From the NCBI RefSeq assembly GCF_002105155.1, contig NW_019028985.1, positions 913,853 to 977,852 on the forward strand: a stretch of 64,000 bases of DNA, in the 5' to 3' direction. A program made the translations under genes and the position numbers. Origin of the DNA: Lobosporangium transversale. Its lineage: Eukaryota > Mortierellomycota > Mortierellomycetes > Mortierellales > Mortierellaceae. This document shows, one piece after another, positions 57,696-64,000 of this stretch; the first letter of the stretch is position 1, and each line of letters opens with the position of its first letter. The notes beneath the pieces were generated by a model, which worked only from the letters and a program-made list of their open reading frames with translations, made no database searches and was not told the DNA's origin.

Positions 57696-57988
57696 CTATT
57701 ATTTATCGTTGTCTTTGTCTTTGTCTTTGTCTTTTTTTTTTTTTCTTTAAAAAAAAAGAAAAAAAAGAAAAAAAAATCGAATAGAGAATGCAAAGAAAAA
57801 AAAAAAAAAAAAAACATCGTGGGAAGAGAAGAAAAAAAAAAAAAAAAAAAAAAAAAAAGGAATGTGAGAGGGAAGTTAAAATGAAAAACGTGGGCACGAT
57901 TTATTTTGGCAATAATAATAAAAAAAAAAATACAACTTTGCATAAACCCACAGCCCAAGTTTATAAATCTAATATTTGCATTTTTACA

Positions 57989-58022
<34 letters not shown>

Positions 58023-58929
58023 ACCATACATTTCAGAGTCTTCAGATGATAAAGAGTCCAATAACGACAAAATGTCGCGCACATCACGCAAGATTGATAA
58101 TGATGCTGTGATCCAGGAGGTATTGGCCAAGGACCCGAGTGAGCGAACGGAGGAAGACAAAAAGAAACTTCGACTTGCTGAACGGCGAAAAAAGGAAAGG
58201 GAGCGAAGGGAAGAAATCATGAAAGCCAGAGAAGATATCTTATCGAATGATCCAGAGATCGTCGCAGCTGCAAAAGAAGTCCTAAAGCCTCGAAGACGCG
58301 GTCGTCCGGACACTCATGAACATCATCAATCCATTGCCGATAATCAAGAGGGCGATTACAATAACGACAGCAACAACAGCACCGACAGCAGCGACAGCAC
58401 CAACAACAATGACAAAAAGGACGATAAGAAAAAGACTTTATTATCCTCCCAATCTCATTCAAAATCATATCCACCCTTACCTTCAGCTCCGTCTTCGTCT
58501 TTGTCCTCATCATCTACATATCCGATCCCAGGAATCCTTGTCAAGGCACAGTCCACAGACGGGCCTCCAAGGAAGAATGATCAGCCTGCTAGACCCTTAC
58601 CATCACCGAGCACAAGTTCGGACACTATCCGGGATGTGCCTGCTGTCAAAAATAATACAGTGAAAAAAGAAGTGCCACAGGTACAGCCAAAGTTGGAACA
58701 GCAGAGGCAGCAGCAGCAGGCCACCAAAGTTTCAACTGATGAGAGGAGTCGCTCCTCATCAGCATCCTCTTCCTCTTCTTCTTCCTCTCCCTCTCCTTCT
58801 GCCTCCGTCTCCACGTCATCGTCATTATCGAATAGACCTCGCCGTAGTTTCAGTTCAGGTAGTGATTCTTCAACTAGCGGTGATAGTGAAGATGATGACG
58901 ATGATAACGCCCTGGGCATTGAATGGTGA
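56016..58929 (+). CDS. Dnt1/Net1-like nucleolar protein with AT-hook
   Basis: Inferred 699 aa from exons 56016-56290, 56585-57516 and 58037-58929, all GT-AG and phase-consistent. Intron 2 (520 nt) is justified because the donor CCAG/gtaact just before the in-frame stop at 57524 joins in phase to tttcag/AGTCTTCAG; the second part alone would start at 58072. The N-terminus (about residues 20-135) resembles the ubiquitin-like Dnt1/Net1 N-domain: KDLKREIQKDFRKYYPEEG, TIEHLENANHFRLKD and QVLHDNEVINVVGF. A Lys/Ala/Thr-rich tail is followed by a charged helix (KKKLRLAERRKKERERREE), an AT-hook PRRRGRP, then Ser-rich and acidic ends. Net1-type proteins tether RENT-like complexes to rDNA (family knowledge); that role here is inferred. 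If intron 2 is retained, a 404-aa form would result. Confidence 0.75.
57617..57735 (+). repeat. ATTATC/TTACTA and CTTTGT simple repeats in intron 2
   Basis: Tandem tatcat units (about 57654-57690) preceded by attact/gttact variants, then ctttgt units (57708-57731), followed by A runs. All lie within the inferred intron 57517-58036. Confidence 0.85.
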
Positions 58930-59079
58930 AGAAATAAAAGAAATTCATCGTCATTCAATGCTCTTTCTCCTGCATTCATGTCCACTACATGCTTCTTGCA
59001 GTCGAACTTTCAATATTCTCTTCCCAATCCTCGTCCTCTTCTTTTGCATTTTAAAATGTTTTTAAAAATATAAACCCAG

Positions 59080-59110
<31 letters not shown>

Positions 59111-59111
59111 G

Positions 59112-59335
59112 TGTTGCCATTTCTTTGTATATACAATCTTTGCTTTATTTGACTTCTTGGGGATAGGTTCAGTTCTCATTCCTTCAGAGAGATCAGATAA
59201 AAGAAAACAAGGCTTCTATCTAATTTTCTTTCTGATAATAAGACAGCGTGGAAAAAACCTTTTTTTTTTTTTTTTTTTTTTTCCTCCTGAGAAGTCAAAG
59301 GTATTACGTAAGAATCTTAAAGAGAAACTGTCCTC

Positions 59336-59366
<31 letters not shown>

Positions 59367-59875
59367 CATGCGTGCGGATTTCCTTTTACAGTCCTTTATT
59401 AGAGTTCCTTGCTTCGATCCAATTCTACCGCTCAGTCACATATATTGGAACTTTGGCATGTCATCATGACTGACTTTGGTTTTGGCCCGTCCGTACACCC
59501 TTTATCTTTTACACAGCATCAATTGACAACCTGACCAAACCATCGTGTTATCATTATGGGGCCATATACCCACTTGCATCATCTAATCTACACAAAAGGT
59601 TTTCTCAATTGTACTACAGTACGGGCACATCTCTGTCAGCAAGACCTCTTTGAGATCTTTTCAACGTTTACTGTTTATGTTTTTATACAACATGGGTTTA
59701 AGTGCTATTGAGGATCCAGTGTGACCGGATTTGTTTTTCTGGATCATAACCAGACAAATTCTAATCCAAAATGAGGAAGCAATGTTGCGAGCTTGTTTCA
59801 AGTAAGGGGAAAGGATGTTTATGCGAGCCAATGATTGGGAGTTTTATTCCTCGTATTTATCAGTTTATTAAAACA
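59112..59875 (+). pseudogene. Decayed tandem copy of the isoprenylcysteine methyltransferase gene
   Basis: Collinear similarity to the intact gene at 60317-61240. The 3' part is clearest: 59520-59690 matches the second exon start (accaaaccatcgtgttatca vs. tccaaatcatcgtcttatca; gggccatatacccacttgca), and 59735-59875 matches the end (ttctggatcataaccagaca; tatgcgagccaatgattggg). The tail of exon 1 is seen at 59400-59470 (tttggcatgtcatcatgac vs. cttggcatatcatcctgac), and weaker traces reach back to 59112. About 95 bases of the middle are deleted, and stops and frameshifts occur throughout. Not functional. Confidence 0.8.
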
Positions 59876-60115
59876 TATTAGTCAATAACTCGCTCATATC
59901 AACAAAACTACAATGGCATTCCTCACCCCCCTGTTGATTGCCTGAATGTAGCTGACCGATGAAGTTTATTTCCATAGAATCCAAACCGTTATGCAAGATA
60001 AAAATAAGAACTTTTCAAGTCTATGCTCAACACAGGGACAAGCAAGGGCGCTGTCTTTGTTTATAGTTTTGTTGATTGGGATTATATGGCAATAGCCCCT
60101 CCTCCCCCCCCCTCC

Positions 60116-60151
<36 letters not shown>

Positions 60152-60227
60152 AAGGTGCGGAATTGACGGTACGGGGCTGTTTTGGAATTTCAATGAAAAC
60201 TGGGGGAGAAAGGCTTCTTTGACTTTT
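59876..60227. other. Spacer between pseudogene and methyltransferase
   Basis: Contains a C-rich then T-rich then A-rich run (60100-60153) and no ORF of interest. Confidence 0.5.
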
Positions 60228-60235
60228 TATAAATA
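60228..60235 (+). promoter_or_regulatory. TATA box
   Basis: TATAAATA 82 bases upstream of the methyltransferase start at 60317. The leader also holds an A run next to the ATG. Confidence 0.5.
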
Positions 60236-60316
60236 CTGACATTTACATTTTTTAATTTCTTCACTCCATTTTTATCTTTCCCTTCCATAAACTCATAAAA
60301 AAAAAAAAAAAAAAAA

Positions 60317-61240
60317 ATGTTTGCCAAAGCTTTTTGTATCAGCATTGTATATCTTTCCTTTGTACGGGTGACTATACCTCCAAGATCATCCGAATCTGTT
60401 TGGGTATCCAAGACAGACAAGGTTTGTCCCGAGAAAAGTTTTATAGTATCGCGTTATCATCCATATATATTGGTAGGCCTGGTCTCTTTATGGACCCTAT
60501 CCTATCTGGCCCTCTTGCTTTGGTCCGATTCTGATGACACTGCAGTCAGACCCGAGATTGCTCAGTTGCATGAGCTGAAGCCTTGGCATATCATCCTGAC
60601 AGTGATTGCTCTTGCAGGTTCTCAGCTTCGAGCTTGGTCCTTCCGCACGCTTTCCTGGTTTTTTACTGTAAATGAAATACAAAAAAAAAAAATAAAAAAT
60701 AAAAAATAAAGGATGTCTCTTTTTTTTTTTTTTTTTTTTTTATAATATCATTCCAAAATTGTGTGTGATCGATCTACTTAGCCTATTGACATTTCTTTTT
60801 CTTTTCTTTTTAAATAGTACCAACTAACAATCCGTCCAAATCATCGTCTTATCACTACAGGACCATATACCTACTTGCGTCACCCATCCTACACAGGAGG
60901 TGTTCTCAATCTCGGTGCATTTTGGGCACTCCTCTGGCATCAGGGTCTCTTTGAGGTCTTTTCAATGTATGCCGTTCATGTTCTAGAAGCCATGGGTTTA
61001 ATATCATCGTCATGGCTGTCTTCCCCCACCAACGACAGCAACAGCCACATCTGGAATATGCTTTTCTCTGTTATCTACCACTGTGGAAGTTTTGGTGTGG
61101 TCGGGTTATTTCTCTGGATCACAATCGGACAAGTTATAAAACGCGTCCGAGCTGAGGAAGCGATGATGCGAGCTCATTTCGGACGGGAGTGGGATGTGTA
61201 TGCGAGCCAAAGATGGAAGTTTGTTCCTTTTGTTTATTAG
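60317..61240 (+). CDS. Protein-S-isoprenylcysteine O-methyltransferase (Ste14/ICMT-like)
   Basis: ER-membrane enzyme that methylates the C-terminal prenyl-cysteine of CaaX proteins such as Ras, Rho and mating pheromones, using S-adenosylmethionine (family knowledge). 257 aa from exons 60317-60667 and 60818-61240, phase 0. Features are an N-terminal hydrophobic segment, membrane helices YILVGLVSLWTLSYLALLLW and WHIILTVIALAGSQLRAWSF, the ICMT core NHRLITTGPYTYLRHPSYTG, helices GVLNLGAFWALLW and FGVVGLFLWITIGQVI, and the C-terminal signature RAEEAMMRAHFGREWDVY. Length agrees with the family. Intron 1 ends in a long T run region. A decayed copy lies directly upstream. Confidence 0.88.
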
Positions 61241-62812
61241 TTTGTTTAAAAAAAAAAAAATTAGAAGAGAATCCTGCAGAGGAGGAGGTGGGTTAAAAAT
61301 AATTAAATGTCCCCTATATCGACTGTCATTCTCAGATGGACCAAAGCACTTTATACTGCCTTATGAATATATGAATATATTTATATATACCAAGGCCAAT
61401 GATCCTATTTTTCCTGATTACAAACCAGACATGCTGGGCAAAAAAAAAAAAAAAAAAAAAAATATCTGTAATGGAACATTTCTGGTATTTTATGCTTCCT
61501 TTTTCCCTTCTTTCGACGAAAACTAAGCTAATCTTAAGCAGCAATAACGGACCTGTAGAGGTCAAGCCAAGGTTGTCAAAGGCACCAAGGCTTTCAAGCT
61601 CTACCTGTTACTTCAAAAAAAATAAATAAATAAAAAATAAAATTGTACTGAAGAAAAATAATATTTTTTTTTTTTGTGTGCCACAAGGAACTTTTATTTT
61701 TATTTTTTATTTTTTTATTTTTTATAACCGAGTAGAATCTGGACGCATGACGAAGAGTTGTTAATTCTTACTGTGGTATCATTTTAGGGCAATAGTTGGA
61801 AATATAACAAAAAAAAAAAAAAAAACTCCCTCCCCCAGTAGAATATTTTTTTTTTTTTTTTTTTACTCCAAAGCAAATCTGTTATATCTGTTTGTAGCCT
61901 TATAAAAAATAAAAAAAAAAAAAAATAGTAATAATAAAAAAGGGCTATGATGGCGCAGTGCTTGCATCGGTTTGATTTTTTTTTTTTTTTTTTTTTTTTT
62001 CCACAAAATCAGAATCTCCTTTTATTATTCTGTCATAATCACAGGTTCGATTGATCGAGGGATTGATTGAGGTTTGGTATCATTGGTCTGTAATCTTCGA
62101 TCAGTTATTATTATTTTTATTATTATTATTATTATTATTATTTCCCCCCCCCCCCCTGTGCCTGGATTTCACGCGTCAAAACAGCTTATGCCTCTAATTG
62201 ATGCTCCAAATAATCCAAGCCTTTTGGCGTCGTTTCATAAGACATTTTTTTTTTTTAACTTTCGAATGTCTCAAGAGGTAGGGCCTTAACGTAAGCACCA
62301 ATGATGACGTACTGAATTCAAGTCTCGGGGATCAAAGATTTCAGACAACTTGAACTCTAGCATCATTGTCTTGACTGGAAAAAAAAAAAAAAAAAAAAAA
62401 AAGAGAGAGAAAGAACTGTTGTACATGTACACAAACCATTGATTCTTTTTTTTATTTATTTGTGATACAAAAAGTATAGATATCCATGGAATTCGACCAC
62501 GCCATGTCCACAAGGAACTTTTTTTTTTTTTTTTTTTTTTATTAATTTGCTCTTTGTTTGTAGTTCAGAATCTTTCTATGACAATACAAGTTTGATATCT
62601 TTTATTCTTTTTTTTTCTTTTACTGAGTAAATCCTTCCTGAACCTGTCTATGAGTAGTTTTGCACTTCTGTGCCGTGATATCATTCTGGGTCGAGATAGA
62701 CGATTCGATACAACAGTGGATTCCTTTTTCCTCTTTCCTCCTTCCCTCCTTCCCTCCTTCCCTCCCCTTGAACGTTATGACACATGATCACTTTCAAGGT
62801 CTGTTGCCCTGG

Positions 62813-62848
<36 letters not shown>

Positions 62849-63559
62849 CTGGTATGTGAGGTTGTACAGACTATTCTGTTCTTTACAAGATTTTAATTGA
62901 CGGGAGGAATGAAGAGGCTAGGCTTTTGTTGGGTTTTCATCTGCAGGTGCTTATAAAAAGATACATAGAACGGAGGATTGACTGTGTGTTTTTTTTTTTG
63001 TGTGACCAAAGGGCGGGAGACTGCAGGAGGATTACAAAAATGAAGGACAAATGGAAGAAATAAAAAATAATAAAAAAATAAAAAAATAAAAAAAAAATGG
63101 ATAGGGACGATAATGGTTTATAATGATGAATATGATGACATGAAAGCATGCGATGATCCTTTGGCACAAGAAAAGGGTAGTTTTCGATGGCATTCGAAGA
63201 AATGTCAACAACACAACAACAAAAAGAGAAATCCTTCATAAAATCCCATTCCTTCAAAGACTTTTGTTTTTTTTTTTTTTTTTTTTTTCCTTCTTTTTCT
63301 CTTTGTTCTCCCAGCATTTTTTCCGTTCCAGAGTTTATTCAAATCGACAGCACAGCAAAAATAAACCTTATCACAGAAACCGCACCACTCACACACCTGA
63401 AAGGCCGAATAAAAAGATTCTCTCTTTTTTCTTTTTTCTTTTTCTTTTTCTTTTTCCTTTTTATTCTTTTTATTCTTCTTGTTTTTCTTTTTCATATTTT
63501 TCAATCATTCCCTAGCCACTCATAAAAAAAAAAATTAAAAAAATTAAAAAAAGATCGCC
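61241..63559. other. Low-complexity intergenic region
   Basis: About 2.3 kb dominated by A and T runs, (TTA)n at 62106-62143, a C run at 62144-62156, and TCCCTCCT repeats at 62731-62765. Two short pieces near 61950 and 62043 look tRNA-box-like but do not make a tRNA. No gene recognised. Confidence 0.5.
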
Positions 63560-64000
63560 ATGGAATACTTCAACACAACGACAATCACCTCCATGGCCGC
63601 TGGTGCAGTAATAGGGGCCTATTTAGTGTACTCCCACATGATCGAGCCTCAACATACACAAACAAAGGAGGTCGACAAATCCCTTTTGATCGTCAACAAT
63701 GAAAAAGTCGAAACGCTGCAGAAAGCCCTCCAAGCCAAGGAATCAGATTATCTTGCTGCAGAGGCTCGTGTAGCTAAAGCAGAACAGAGGATCCAAGAAC
63801 TCGAAAGCAAGATCGAAACAGACACACAACTGACAGTAGAAGAATCCATCAAGAAATCCGACCCACAGATGGAGGCCAAGCTCGAATCCCTCAGTATTAC
63901 GAACAAATCCCTCGTCCTCCAACTCTCACAAGAGCAAGACAAACTCAGGTTGATGATGGTGGAGATGCAAGCCTTGAAAGATGAATCTGCTGCTTCGATT
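63560..64000 (+). CDS. Membrane-anchored coiled-coil protein, 3' partial
   Basis: The frame opens at the ATG at 63560 (context cgccATGG) and is uninterrupted to the window end, 147 codons. The N-terminus has a short hydrophobic segment (TSMAAGAVIGAYLVYSHMI, about residues 11-29), followed by a heptad-rich charged region (KVETLQKALQAKESDY, EARVAKAEQRIQELESKIE, KLESLSITNKSLVLQLSQEQ). This is typical of a tail- or head-anchored coiled-coil protein. The family is not identified because the rest is missing. Codon use is C-rich at third positions. Confidence 0.7.
   Translation, partial: MEYFNTTTITSMAAGAVIGAYLVYSHMIEPQHTQTKEVDKSLLIVNNEKVETLQKALQAKESDYLAAEARVAKAEQRIQELESKIETDTQLTVEESIKKSDPQMEAKLESLSITNKSLVLQLSQEQDKLRLMMVEMQALKDESAASI

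Noticed and set aside
57596-58087. Poly-Phe, Asn/Asp-rich ORF on the minus strand
   Set aside because: Made of A runs and simple repeats within an inferred intron.
61943-62060. tRNA-like boxes (tggcgcagtgc and ggttcgatt)
   Set aside because: The spacing is too large, a long T run that would end Pol III transcription lies between, and no cloverleaf can be drawn.
1-64000. CRISPR arrays, bacterial operons, prophage or integron features
   Set aside because: The sequence is eukaryotic with spliced genes; no spaced direct repeats of the right size were seen.

Overview
The window is eukaryotic and looks like nuclear DNA of a filamentous early-diverging fungus. My best guess is Mortierellomycotina (Mortierella and relatives); this rests on gene content and is not proven. 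The evidence is short GT-AG introns in most genes, fungal families (Bem3-like PX-PH-RhoGAP, NOC4, POL5, a Dnt1/Net1-like nucleolar protein, CaaX methyltransferase), an F-box/LRR gene of a type common in that group, CAA/CAG-rich low-complexity coding stretches, and very many A or T homopolymer runs in introns and spacers. No CRISPR array, operon, rRNA gene or tRNA gene was found.

Layout. 1-3791 (+) kinesin-7-type motor, 5' end outside the window. 3928-6317 (-) IQM-like calmodulin-binding protein, convergent with the kinesin. 7552-10408 (+) class 3 lipase. 11013-11176 MITE-like inverted-repeat element. 11451-11837 (+) small cysteine-containing protein. 12069-14577 (-) NOC4. 14816-15953 (+) mL45/Mba1-type mitoribosomal protein. 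17936-23143 (+) Bem3-like RhoGAP. 23340-23723 (-), 24395-25217 (+) and 25624-26124 (-) are small genes of unknown function. 26334-28126 (+) MFS-like transporter. 28127-33403 is a gene-poor, AT-rich spacer. 33404-37195 (+) large Q/S-rich LRR-like protein. 37769-40318 (-) Cdc20-family APC/C activator, divergent from 40587-41073 (+) TFIIH subunit Tfb5. 42537-42977 (-) secreted Tyr/Asp-rich protein. 43349-44262 decayed Tc1/mariner element. 44263-48570 is a repeat-rich spacer. 48571-50106 (-) F-box/LRR protein. 50576-54967 (+) POL5/MYBBP1A. 56016-58929 (+) Dnt1/Net1-like nucleolar protein with an AT-hook. 59112-59875 decayed copy of the isoprenylcysteine methyltransferase gene, followed by the intact copy at 60317-61240 (+). 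63560 to the window end (+) membrane-anchored coiled-coil protein, 3' end outside.

Functionally the genes are mostly housekeeping: ribosome biogenesis and the nucleolus (NOC4, POL5, Dnt1-like), mitochondrial translation (mL45), cell cycle (Cdc20), transcription and repair (Tfb5), polarity signalling (RhoGAP, and CaaX methylation of Ras/Rho-type proteins), transport and lipolysis. I do not see a convincing new multi-gene system. The most notable items are a 6-nt microexon inside the kinesin P-loop, a possible reading-frame break in the same gene, a 16-nt exon in TFB5, a multi-exon structure that joins two separate-looking ORFs into one Dnt1-like gene, a decayed tandem duplicate of the methyltransferase, a stop-free intron of 3n length in CDC20, and small unrecognised multi-exon genes. 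Gene models were assembled by hand from splice-site, phase and family-motif agreement. There is no transcript evidence.
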